From contig NZ_FNVF01000006.1 of the NCBI RefSeq assembly GCF_900107975.1, positions 1 to 64,000 on the forward strand: a DNA stretch of 64,000 bases, in the 5' to 3' direction. Positions 14,592 through 22,231 of this stretch are shown in pieces (within the stretch, counting starts at the first letter, position 1; every line of letters begins with the position of its first letter). The stretch comes from Paenibacillus sp. UNC499MF (GTDB taxonomy: Bacteria; Bacillota; Bacilli; Paenibacillales; NBRC-103111). The position numbers and the translations under genes were made by a program. Below the pieces are notes generated by a model, which did not search any database, was not told the origin of the DNA, and was given only the letters and a program-made list of their open reading frames with translations.

Positions 14592-15581
14592 ATGCATTAT
14601 TTGGCGGATAAGGGTCGCTACGGTTCTATGGTTTACAACCGGGTGGGACGCTCGGGCTTGAAGCTGCCGGCCATTTCACTGGGATTGTGGCACAACTTCG
14701 GCGGATCGGATTCGTATGAGAACAGCCGCGCGATGATCCGAAAAGCGTTTGATCTGGGTATTACTCATTTCGATCTCGCGAACAATTATGGTCCCCCGCC
14801 GGGTTCGGCGGAAGAAAATTTCGGCCGGATTCTGAAAACGGACCTCGCGCCCTACCGGGACGAGCTCATTATTTCTTCCAAAGCCGGATATCTCATGTGG
14901 GAAGGCCCTTACGGGGAGTGGGGCTCGCGCAAAAATTTGACGGCCAGCCTGGATCAGAGCCTGAAGCGGATGGGGCTCGATTATGTGGATATTTTTTATT
15001 CCCACCGCTTTGATCCCGAAACGCCGCTCGAAGAAACGATGATGGCGCTGGATTCGATGGTCCGGCAAGGCAAAGCGCTCTATGTCGGCGTGTCCAACTA
15101 CACGGCGGAACAGACGGCTGAAGCGATCCGTATTCTGAAGGAGCTGGGCACGCCGCTGCTTATTCATCAGCCGTCGTATTCCATGTTCAACCGTTGGATC
15201 GAAAACGGGCTGCAGGACGTGCTCCAGGAAAACGGCGTCGGCAGCATTGCGTATTGTCCTCTGGCACAGGGCCTGCTGACAACGAAATACCTGGACGGCA
15301 TTCCGGCGGATTCCCGCGCGGCCAAACCGTCGGTCTTCCTGCAGGAAAAAGACGTGACGCCGGAGAAGCTGGAGCAAATCCGGAGGCTGAACGAGCTCGC
15401 CGGCGACCGCAAGCAGACACTGGCCCAAATGGCGCTTGCCTGGGTACTCAGAGAGGGACGCCTGACCTCGGCGCTGATCGGCGCAAGCCGGCCGGGACAG
15501 ATCGAAGAGAATGCGGCGGTTGTCTCAGGCCTTGAATTCTCCGCGGAAGAGCTGAAACTGATCGAATCCGTACTTGCCTGA
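14592..15581 (+). CDS. Aldo/keto reductase, YghZ/Gpr type
   Basis: A 329-residue NADPH-dependent reductase. The sequence follows E. coli YghZ (L-glyceraldehyde-3-phosphate reductase) closely: RYGSMVYNRVGRSGLKLP, SLGLWHNFGG, GITHFDLANNYGPPPGSAEE with the catalytic Asp and Tyr, SSKAGYLMWEGPYGEWGSRK with the catalytic Lys, FYSHRFDPETPLEET with the active-site His, and the cofactor-binding ALIGASRPGQIEEN. Family members reduce aldehydes such as methylglyoxal or L-glyceraldehyde 3-phosphate. ATG at 14592 is preferred because relatives begin a few residues before RYGSMVY; GGAGG lies at a slightly long distance. It stands alone. Confidence 0.92.
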   Translation: MHYLADKGRYGSMVYNRVGRSGLKLPAISLGLWHNFGGSDSYENSRAMIRKAFDLGITHFDLANNYGPPPGSAEENFGRILKTDLAPYRDELIISSKAGYLMWEGPYGEWGSRKNLTASLDQSLKRMGLDYVDIFYSHRFDPETPLEETMMALDSMVRQGKALYVGVSNYTAEQTAEAIRILKELGTPLLIHQPSYSMFNRWIENGLQDVLQENGVGSIAYCPLAQGLLTTKYLDGIPADSRAAKPSVFLQEKDVTPEKLEQIRRLNELAGDRKQTLAQMALAWVLREGRLTSALIGASRPGQIEENAAVVSGLEFSAEELKLIESVLA

Positions 15582-15711
15582 GGCTACGGCTTCTTGCGCA
15601 GATCCCCCGGCCGGACAAAATATTCCCATAACGCTGGAAGGACCCTGAGGGAAGTGTTATGATGGTAGTTGACTATTTTGGCTGTGCCGATCTACAAAGG
15701 GGGAAGAAACG

Positions 15712-16239
15712 ATGGGCCGACGCTTTATTATCGAGTCCGTCCTGGTTGCCATATATGGACAACTGCTGGTACCCGGACGTCCGGTAGAATATATTTTGCC
15801 GTACTCCACCGTTGCCGAGTTGTACGAGTTGAAGGACAGCCCGGAGCCGGTTATGCCCGATCCGCAGGAGGACGCGCATGTTAAAGGGATGATCGGAGAG
15901 CTGATCACTTTTTTCGAGGACCCGCTGAACAAGAAAAAAATCGAACGGGCCCTTACCGTCCCGTGGCGTAAAAGCCCGCCGATCCTCGTGAACGACACGG
16001 TCTCTTTTACCGTCATTAATTCCGTGGACAACGCTCATTACGGGGAATCGTTCGATCCGGTGGAAACCGAGCTGATTTTGACGGCCTTGCACGAGAAGGC
16101 GCCTATGCTGACCGATCAGGTCGAGCTGGTGGAAAAAATCATTCAGGCGGAAATTCCGGTACAGATATACGATGTGGACGACTTCGAGTTTGCGGTGGAA
16201 GAGGGCATATCCGCGGACGATTTCAAAAATTTGCTGTAA
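15712..16239 (+). CDS. Conserved protein of unknown function (Paenibacillaceae)
   Basis: A 175-residue, acidic, soluble protein with no signal peptide or membrane segment. From memory, relatives occur across Paenibacillus and are sometimes labelled ADP-heptose synthase, but I see no nucleotidyltransferase HxGH or ribokinase motif here, so that label is not supported. Recognisable stretches are MGRRFIIESVLVAIYGQLL, the hydrophobic-acidic VEYILPYSTVAELYEL and the C-terminal VDDFEFAVEEGISADDFKNLL. GGGGGA precedes the ATG; TTGACT-N17-CTACAA just upstream is a possible promoter. A terminator follows. Confidence 0.75.
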   Translation: MGRRFIIESVLVAIYGQLLVPGRPVEYILPYSTVAELYELKDSPEPVMPDPQEDAHVKGMIGELITFFEDPLNKKKIERALTVPWRKSPPILVNDTVSFTVINSVDNAHYGESFDPVETELILTALHEKAPMLTDQVELVEKIIQAEIPVQIYDVDDFEFAVEEGISADDFKNLL

Positions 16240-16289
16240 GGCGTCCCGCCCGTTCCCGGGCAGGCCGTTATGTGAAAGCTGGTACTAGA

Positions 16290-16313
16290 AAGCCGCCGAA
16301 AGGCGGTTTTTTT
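16290..16313 (+). terminator. Intrinsic terminator
   Basis: AGCCGCC/GGCGGTT stem, GAAA loop, seven T residues. Confidence 0.9.
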
Positions 16314-16541
16314 CGTTGCGAGACAGGTGACCATCCTCACGCGGTGCCGGGCGCCGGGCGCTGGATGCTTCGCGCCGTACGCAGGTGAGAGCCAGATCCG
16401 CAGAACCAGCGGGCGCCTCCGGCGTATTGCACATTTTCACGCGGTGCCGTAGGATAGAGAGTAGACGATTTTCGAGCAGGATCGTTATAAACCGCACCTC
16501 TGATTCGACACCGAAGACCTTATCGCAAGGAGGACAAGACT
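16314..16541. other. Intergenic region with a 13-base direct repeat
   Basis: TCACGCGGTGCCG occurs at about 16335 and again about 100 bases later. No gene was found. AAGGAGG before 16542 is the ribosome site of the pyridoxal kinase gene. Confidence 0.4.
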
Positions 16542-17354
16542 ATGTACAAAGCATTAACGATTGCGGGTTCCGACACCAGCGGAGGAGCCGGCATCCAAGC
16601 CGACCTGAAAACGTTCCAGGAGCGCGGCGTATACGGAATGACTGCACTGACCACGATTGTTACGATGGACCCGCATAACGGCTGGGCCCATCAGGTTTTC
16701 CCGATTTCCACCGAGGTGCTCGCGCCGCAGCTGGAGACGGTTCTTCACGGAGTCGGCGTGGATGCCATGAAAACAGGCATGCTCGGTTCCGTTGAAATCA
16801 TTGAGCTGGTAGGCCGCACCATCGACCGCGAGAACGTCGGAAACGTCGTCATCGATCCGGTTATGGTCTGCAAAGGCAACGACGAGGCGCTTCACCCCGA
16901 AACGACCGTCAGCCTGCGTGACGTACTGGTGCCGCGTTCCACGATCGTGACGCCGAATCTGTTCGAAGCGGCCCAGCTTAGCGGACATTCTCCTCTGCGC
17001 ACCGTGGAAGATATGAAAGAAGCGGCTACTGCCATCAAAAAACTGGGTGCCAAATACGTGCTCGTCAAAGGCGGTGGCAAGCTTCAGCACGACAAAGCGG
17101 TCGACGTCTTGTACGACGGGGAAACGTTCGAGCTGCTGGAATCCGACCGCATCGAAACAACGAATACGCACGGCGCAGGTTGCACGTACTCGGCGGCGAT
17201 CACAGCCGAGCTGGCGAAAGGCAAATCCGTAAGGGAAGCCGTCCACACGGCGAAAGCTTTCATCACCGAAGCGATCCGCCATTCGTTCCCGCTGAACCAG
17301 TATGTCGGCCCGACGCTTCATTCGGCATACCGGGTATACGGCGGCGGAAACTAA
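16542..17354 (+). CDS. pdxK: Pyridoxine/pyridoxal/pyridoxamine kinase (ThiD-like)
   Basis: A 270-residue ribokinase-fold enzyme that phosphorylates B6 vitamers to make pyridoxal phosphate. It shows the ThiD/PdxK start TIAGSDTSGGAGIQADLKTF, the substrate region YGMTALTT, VIDPVMVCKGND, TPNLFEA, and the anion-hole/catalytic motif NTHGAGCT. Firmicute ThiD-like proteins of this length include B. subtilis PdxK, which prefers pyridoxal; the alternative is a hydroxymethylpyrimidine kinase (ThiD). No thiamin genes or TPP riboswitch are nearby, which favours the B6 role. It has a strong ribosome site (AAGGAGG) and a terminator. Confidence 0.88.
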   Translation: MYKALTIAGSDTSGGAGIQADLKTFQERGVYGMTALTTIVTMDPHNGWAHQVFPISTEVLAPQLETVLHGVGVDAMKTGMLGSVEIIELVGRTIDRENVGNVVIDPVMVCKGNDEALHPETTVSLRDVLVPRSTIVTPNLFEAAQLSGHSPLRTVEDMKEAATAIKKLGAKYVLVKGGGKLQHDKAVDVLYDGETFELLESDRIETTNTHGAGCTYSAAITAELAKGKSVREAVHTAKAFITEAIRHSFPLNQYVGPTLHSAYRVYGGGN

Positions 17355-17402
17355 GCCCAAACTGAGCCGTCATTCGTCACTGACGGGACCGGATGATACC
17401 AC

Positions 17403-17446
17403 AAAAAACCCGCATGCGGAGAAATCTCCGTACGCGGGTTTTTTTG
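17403..17446. terminator. Bidirectional intrinsic terminator
   Basis: A long stem (AACCCGC, CGGAGA / TCTCCG, GCGGGTT) flanked by A6 and T7, between the convergent pdxK and marR-operon ends. Confidence 0.9.
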
Positions 17447-17474
17447 TGTGCTGAACGACCGATGAACTCGGCTA

Positions 17475-18617
17475 TTACTTGCGGTTGTCCGTTCCGCCGC
17501 TGCCGGCGTTTTTCGCCGCTTCACGGAACATGTCCCGCAGTGTATCCCGGTACTTCCGGTCGTCGTATTTCTCGTCCTTCCGCGGCTCGGGCGCGGTTTC
17601 CGTCTCCGGTTCGGGACGGAGTCCGCGGCGCAGCGCTTCGCGGTAGTCCATGTCCGAATGCGCGCCGTCGTCTCCGTCGGCCGCACCGGCGGGAGCCGCA
17701 GCGGCTCTTTCGCCGGCATGCGGCGCAGGAACGCCGGACGGCGTGCGGTCCGCAGCCGGGGTGGAGCCGGCTGCGGCCGCAGGAGCCGCGTCCGACGGCG
17801 CCGCCGGTTCAGGCGGAGCTTCGTCCGCCCGAGGGCCGGCGGCACCGTCCGCGCCCGCCGCTTGCAGCGGTTCGGCGCTGCGCTTGCGGTCCGCGAAGGG
17901 GTGCAGCTGCAGCCCCGGCTCGGCCGAAGCGGCCGGGCTTTCGGCGGCACCGCCGCCGGAGTGCGCCGCTGCAAGTGTGCCTGCCGCGGGCTGTGAGCCA
18001 GCTTCGTGCGGCAGCTCCGCCGGCAGCGGCGCCTCGGCAGGCCGGGTCTGCGCCGCCGAACGGATGCTGCCGCCGCGCAGCGACGCTTTGCGGCCGTGCG
18101 TGTGGCCCGCATGCCGCTGGCTGCGTGGAGGCAGCTCGGGCTCGCCCTCCGGCTGCTGCGCAAGCGGAGGGAGGGGCTCGTCAGCCGCCGGCGCGAAACG
18201 TGCCTCCTCCAGCTCTTCCGGGGAAGGCGCTGGAGCGGCGTCCGGACTTGCGACGGCGGTTTCAGGCGCCTGGAAAGCCGCCTGAACGGCACGTTCCGGA
18301 GCCTGGTCTTCAGCCGGGCGTCCGGGGGCCATGCCGGCATGTGAAGCGTCCGCAAGGTCAGGAGAAGCAGCGGCTGCAGGAGCTTCGGCAGAAGTGCCGG
18401 AATTGACTGCAGGAGATTCTCCCCGCGGTTCGGCGGTTTCGGCAGCGCGGTCGTCCGTTAAGTTGCCGCCCTTGCCGCCCCGGTTTTCCGAAGCTTGGTC
18501 TTCGGCCGGTTTCTCCGGCTGCCGGTTTTGCGCCGACTTGCGGAACAGCTTCAGATTAACCGGGATGAGAACCAGAAGGCCGATGACCACAATGGCCAGA
18601 AAATAAAATAAGTCCAA
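17475..18617 (-). CDS. Single-pass membrane protein with long Ala/Pro/Glu-rich tail
   Basis: A 380-residue protein with one N-terminal hydrophobic helix (residues 5-23, FLAIVVIGLLVLIPVNL) and then about 280 residues rich in Ala, Pro, Glu and Gly, predicted by eye to be disordered. The C-terminal 60 residues regain normal composition and hold a duplicated motif, YREALRRGLRPE and YRDTLRDMFREA. No family is recognised. It is the last gene of the minus-strand marR run, 25 bases after the flavodoxin-like gene. Reading-frame use of alanine-rich GC codons means other frames are also open, so the frame choice rests on the membrane helix, the ribosome site (AAAGGATG) and operon spacing. Confidence 0.65.
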   Translation of the reverse strand: MDLFYFLAIVVIGLLVLIPVNLKLFRKSAQNRQPEKPAEDQASENRGGKGGNLTDDRAAETAEPRGESPAVNSGTSAEAPAAAASPDLADASHAGMAPGRPAEDQAPERAVQAAFQAPETAVASPDAAPAPSPEELEEARFAPAADEPLPPLAQQPEGEPELPPRSQRHAGHTHGRKASLRGGSIRSAAQTRPAEAPLPAELPHEAGSQPAAGTLAAAHSGGGAAESPAASAEPGLQLHPFADRKRSAEPLQAAGADGAAGPRADEAPPEPAAPSDAAPAAAAGSTPAADRTPSGVPAPHAGERAAAAPAGAADGDDGAHSDMDYREALRRGLRPEPETETAPEPRKDEKYDDRKYRDTLRDMFREAAKNAGSGGTDNRK

Positions 18618-18642
18618 CGGGTATCATCCTTTCCTTAACGCT

Positions 18643-19179
18643 TTAGGCTAGCTTTCGGGCGATATCGGCAACCCGTTTGCCCAGGGCGCGTCCCAGAGCC
18701 AGGTCCGACTCGGTCGGCAGGTTGGGAGGCGCATCCTTGGACGTCTCGACCGGACAAGTGATGCCCACGCCGTAGTAGGAGCCGTACAGCACGTTTTCCG
18801 GCACGTTGCTCGGCAGGCCGACGATAATCATACCGTTGTGAAGCATCGGTGTGATCAGGTTCCACAGCGTCATTTCTATGCCGCCGTGTACGGTTGCCGT
18901 CGTGCAGAACGCGGCGCCGACTTTGCCGATGAGCTCGCCTTTGGCCCACATGTAGCCGAGCTTGTCGATCCAGCTCTTGAGCCCGGAGCTTATCGTTCCG
19001 AAATGGCCCGGACAGCCCCATATGATGGCATCCACGTCTTCCAGCTCGCTGATTTGTGCTTCGTTGACGTGGCGGAGAAGAACCTCGGCCTCCGGATGAC
19101 CGGCGGCGCCTTCCGCAATGGAGCGGGCAAGCGCTTCGGTATGGCCGCTCTCGCTGTCGTACACTACATAAATTTTCAT
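18643..19179 (-). CDS. Flavodoxin-fold NAD(P)H:quinone oxidoreductase, WrbA-like
   Basis: A 178-residue flavoprotein. The FMN phosphate loop is [19 protein letters not shown] near residues 8-26, followed by [24 protein letters not shown] and [19 protein letters not shown], the WrbA/flavodoxin_2-type layout. These enzymes reduce quinones by two electrons and protect against quinone and oxidative stress. It sits 44 bases downstream of the emrB-type transporter in the marR operon, which fits a joint response to quinones or other aromatic toxicants. AAGGACG precedes the ATG. Confidence 0.85.
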   Translation of the reverse strand: MKIYVVYDSESGHTEALARSIAEGAAGHPEAEVLLRHVNEAQISELEDVDAIIWGCPGHFGTISSGLKSWIDKLGYMWAKGELIGKVGAAFCTTATVHGGIEMTLWNLITPMLHNGMIIVGLPSNVPENVLYGSYYGVGITCPVETSKDAPPNLPTESDLALGRALGKRVADIARKLA

Positions 19180-19223
19180 AATAGACGTCCTTTCCGTGAC
19201 AAGGTCAAATGGAAGCGCGGATG

Positions 19224-20873
19224 TCAGACCCGCGCCGTTTGTCCGCTCGTTTCCGTCAATTCAATCGGTTCGGCCGGCTTTTCGGCCATTTTTTTCTTGG
19301 CGGTTTTGCCGTGAGCGACGCGGCGGAAGAAGAAGGATACGATTAATGCGACTATCGTAAGACCTGTTGCAACGACGAAGGCGTCGTTAATGCCTTGAAT
19401 GGTCGATTGTTTCGTAACGAGCCCGTACAGCATTTGGCTCGCATACGCTTTGCCGGCCGCGAGAGACTGGCCCATCTGCTGGGCAAATGCGGCGCCCATG
19501 CTTTCCAGACCCGACGGATTGTAGTTCGGATTGGACAAGGACAGGTCGTTCGCATATTGGCCTACATGATAGGTTGTGCGATTTGTCATGATGGTAACCA
19601 GAACCGCCGTTCCGATTGAAGAGGCGATCTGGCGCGCCGTGTTGGAAGCGGCCGTGCCGTGGCTGGCCAGCTCTCTCGGCAGCTGATTGAGCCCAGTCGT
19701 CATGATGGTCATCGCAATGAACGACATGCCGAACATACGGATCGTGTACAGCCACATCAAGGTCGAATAGGTCGTATCCGCGTTAAGATGAGCGAATTCC
19801 CAAGTCGTGATGGCCGTAATCGTAAGACCGATAAAAGCGAGCGGCTTAATGCCGAAACGGTCGAACAAGGCGCCGGAAAGCGGCGACATGATACCCATAA
19901 GAAGTGCGCCGGGCAGCATAAGCAGACCCGCTTCCATCGGGCTGTACCCCCGGATGTTCTGAACATAGATCGGAACGAGGATAGACGCCCCGAACATGGC
20001 CATGTTCACGATACAGCTCACGACGGTGCTCAGTGAAAACATGTTGTACTTGAAAACCCGCAGATTCAGAAGCGGGTTTTTGGCAGTCAGCTCGCGCACG
20101 ATGAACAGGGCGATGAAGACGACCCCGATAATAATGGTCGAGACGACGGGAACGGAATCCCAGCCTTTGCTGCCGGCTTCGCTGATTCCGTAAAGGAGCG
20201 AACCGAAGCCGATCGTCGAAGTGACGAACCCGAGGAAATCGAAAACGGGCTTCGTTACTTTCGTGACGTTTTTCAAAACTAGAAATGCAAAAATAATATC
20301 GAGAATGGCAATCGGCATGGCCACGTAGAACAAGATTCTCCATGTCCAGTGCTCGATGATCCAGCCCGACAGAGTAGGGCCCACGGCAGGAGCGAAGAAC
20401 ATGGCGATCCCGATCGTACCCATAGCTCGTCCCCGTACCTGCGGAGGATAGATGTTCAGAATAACGGTCATCATGAGCGGCATAATAATACCGGCGCCCG
20501 CGCCCTGTACGATACGGCCGATCATCATTATGGTGAAGTTCGGCGCCATGCCGCATATCAAACTGCCGACGGTAAAGGAAATCATCGCGGAGATGAATAG
20601 CTGGCGGGTCGTAAACGTACCGATCAGGAACGCGGAAATCGGAATAATAATCCCGTTAATCAGCATGTAACCGGTGGACAGCCATTGAATGGTGTCCGCA
20701 GACGCATTGAAATCATTCATCAAATGGGGCAGGGCCACATTGAGAAGCGTCTGATTAAGAATGGTGACGAAGGCACCCAGAATTAAAACGAGAAGCACCG
20801 TACCACGATGCTTCGTCATGTCTTCTTCGGGTTCTTTCTCCTTATAGACAACTAACGCTTTTGTTTCAGACAT
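19224..20873 (-). CDS. MFS multidrug transporter, DHA2 (EmrB/QacA) type
   Basis: A 549-residue transporter with 14 predicted membrane helices. It shows [23 protein letters not shown] in helix 1, [20 protein letters not shown], and motif C-like [18 protein letters not shown] in helix 5, all characteristic of proton-driven DHA2 drug exporters. The C-terminal tail ([20 protein letters not shown]) is cytoplasmic. It follows an EmrA-like adaptor after 14 bases and a MarR regulator before that, so it is probably induced by a compound bound by MarR. In a Gram-positive cell the adaptor cannot reach an outer membrane and may act in the wall space. The substrate is unknown. Confidence 0.92.
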   Translation of the reverse strand: MSETKALVVYKEKEPEEDMTKHRGTVLLVLILGAFVTILNQTLLNVALPHLMNDFNASADTIQWLSTGYMLINGIIIPISAFLIGTFTTRQLFISAMISFTVGSLICGMAPNFTIMMIGRIVQGAGAGIIMPLMMTVILNIYPPQVRGRAMGTIGIAMFFAPAVGPTLSGWIIEHWTWRILFYVAMPIAILDIIFAFLVLKNVTKVTKPVFDFLGFVTSTIGFGSLLYGISEAGSKGWDSVPVVSTIIIGVVFIALFIVRELTAKNPLLNLRVFKYNMFSLSTVVSCIVNMAMFGASILVPIYVQNIRGYSPMEAGLLMLPGALLMGIMSPLSGALFDRFGIKPLAFIGLTITAITTWEFAHLNADTTYSTLMWLYTIRMFGMSFIAMTIMTTGLNQLPRELASHGTAASNTARQIASSIGTAVLVTIMTNRTTYHVGQYANDLSLSNPNYNPSGLESMGAAFAQQMGQSLAAGKAYASQMLYGLVTKQSTIQGINDAFVVATGLTIVALIVSFFFRRVAHGKTAKKKMAEKPAEPIELTETSGQTARV

Positions 20874-20887
20874 TCCTTAATCGCTCC

Positions 20888-21538
20888 TTACTTATGGATG
20901 CGGACCTCGGCGCTCATACCGGGTACAAGTGCAACCCCTTGATTATCGGTCAGCATGATTTTAACCGGGACAACTTGAGTGACTTTCGTGTAGTTCGCGT
21001 TGCTGTTGCTTTGCGGAAGCATGGAGAACGTGCCGGCAGTAGCCTGGCCGATCTGGTTCACGGTTCCGGTCAGCGTATTGTTCGGGAAAGCATCGACATA
21101 GATATCGACGGTTTGGCCGACTTTCACGTTTTTAAGCTGTGTTTCTTCGATGTTGGCATTAACGAAGAGGCTGCCCATGTTGTAGGCATAACCGAGCGGT
21201 GTGCCGGGAGCCACGGTTTCATTGTCATAAGCGCTTGTCTGTACGACAGTGCCGTCGGCAGGCATAGACACGTTCACGGCTGTAGTTCCTTGAGCTCCGG
21301 CCGTTTGAACGGTACCGATGACGTCGCCGGCTTTAAACACTTGGCCGACTTTGCCTTTCCAGTCTTCAAGTTTGCCTGTCGCGGGAGCGGTAATCAGCAT
21401 CTGCTGGCCGGCAATCTGCGCATTCTCGGTTTTGATATAAGTGGTCGACTGATTATAGAAATAATAGCCGGTAACAGCGGCGACAATTAAAACAATAATG
21501 ACAACTACGTTGGTGATAACGATTCTGGTGTAACCCAT
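20888..21538 (-). CDS. HlyD/EmrA-family membrane fusion protein
   Basis: A 216-residue protein with one N-terminal membrane anchor (residues 5-27, IVITNVVVIIVLIVAAVTGYYFY) and a lipoyl/barrel-sandwich domain: ENAQIAGQQMLITAPATGKLEDW opens it and MPADGTVVQTSAYDNETVAPGTPL closes it, with a following beta-barrel (FPNNTLTGTVNQIGQATAGTFS). The long coiled coil of Gram-negative EmrA is missing, as expected for a cell without an outer membrane. It lies between marR (6 bases) and emrB (14 bases) and is the adaptor for that exporter. Confidence 0.9.
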   Translation of the reverse strand: MGYTRIVITNVVVIIVLIVAAVTGYYFYNQSTTYIKTENAQIAGQQMLITAPATGKLEDWKGKVGQVFKAGDVIGTVQTAGAQGTTAVNVSMPADGTVVQTSAYDNETVAPGTPLGYAYNMGSLFVNANIEETQLKNVKVGQTVDIYVDAFPNNTLTGTVNQIGQATAGTFSMLPQSNSNANYTKVTQVVPVKIMLTDNQGVALVPGMSAEVRIHK

Positions 21539-21544
21539 CTTACT

Positions 21545-21985
21545 TTATTCCTCCTTGGCATTTAGCTGATCTAAAATTTTTTGGTGCGTGTCCAGCATGT
21601 TTTGAATCTCCTGAGGCGGGACTTTCAAAATCCGCACAAGCTGTTTATAAAGATGCGAATCTTCATTCATTGACAGCTTTACCTTCTCCGTACCTCTTTC
21701 GGTCAAGTTTAATTTGACGTTCCGGCGGTCTTCGTCGCTGCGGATCCGATCCACAAGTCCCATTCCCACCAATTGTTCGATGGCTACGCTGACCGAGCTG
21801 TTCGTCTGCTGCATGCGTTCGGCCAACTCCGTCACATTGGTGCCGGGACAATTTTTCAGGAGCCGGAGAATCGTGAACTGCACATGGGATAACCCCACCG
21901 CTTCCGCATTCGTGCGAAGGATACGCTTGATTGTCTGATTAACTTCACGAAAAGAAGTATAGATGGGGTAAAGCGGGCTCTCCAT
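21545..21985 (-). CDS. MarR family transcriptional regulator
   Basis: A 146-residue winged helix-turn-helix protein. The MarR core is visible as LSHVQFTILRLLKNCPGTNVTELAERMQQTNSSVSVAIEQLVGMGLVDR followed by the wing DEDRRNVKLNLTERG. ATG at 21985 is chosen over a longer frame because AGGAGG lies eight bases upstream and the promoter would otherwise be inside the gene. It is first in the operon with the EmrA/EmrB exporter and a quinone-reductase-like gene. A 12-base palindrome just downstream of the predicted start point is the likely operator, implying autorepression that is relieved by a ligand or by thiol oxidation. Confidence 0.92.
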   Translation of the reverse strand: MESPLYPIYTSFREVNQTIKRILRTNAEAVGLSHVQFTILRLLKNCPGTNVTELAERMQQTNSSVSVAIEQLVGMGLVDRIRSDEDRRNVKLNLTERGTEKVKLSMNEDSHLYKQLVRILKVPPQEIQNMLDTHQKILDQLNAKEE

Positions 21986-22018
21986 GCTCTCGCCTCCTAT
22001 CGTTGCACTGTTTAATGA

Positions 22019-22030
22019 TTCACAAGTGAA
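22019..22030. promoter_or_regulatory. Candidate MarR operator palindrome
   Basis: TTCACAAGTGAA, a perfect 12-base palindrome about 10-20 bases downstream of the predicted marR start point and before its ribosome site. Position and symmetry fit an autorepressor site. Confidence 0.6.
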
Positions 22031-22046
22031 ACATTCGATAGTCAAT

Positions 22047-22075
22047 ATTATGCTACGGAACAAATGACATGTCAA
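22047..22075 (-). promoter_or_regulatory. Promoter of the marR-emrAB operon
   Basis: On the minus strand, TTGACA (22075-22070) and CATAAT (22052-22047) with a 17-base spacer. The leader is about 55 bases long. Confidence 0.8.
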
Positions 22076-22144
22076 ACATATCAAAACGGAAGTTTCTCCA
22101 CATCTATCCAGCTATCTATTCAGACCCGTCCAAAGCCGTTTTTC

Positions 22145-22188
22145 GACAAAAAGAAAGAAGGCGTCGCCCCGGGGGACGCCGCCTTCTT
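22145..22188 (-). terminator. Probable terminator of the LtaS-type gene
   Basis: An AGAAGGCG/CGCCTTCT stem with an inner GC-rich part; on the minus strand it is followed by a TTCTTTCTTTTT tract. Confidence 0.65.
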
Positions 22189-22231
22189 GGCAGGTGCTGG
22201 AATAAATCCGGTTCCTGCACCTGTAAAGTAC

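Noticed and set aside
17650-18285. Alternative 211-codon plus-strand frame in the Ala/Pro-rich gene
   Set aside because: Low-complexity GC-rich DNA leaves several frames open; only the minus frame has a membrane helix, ribosome site and operon spacing.
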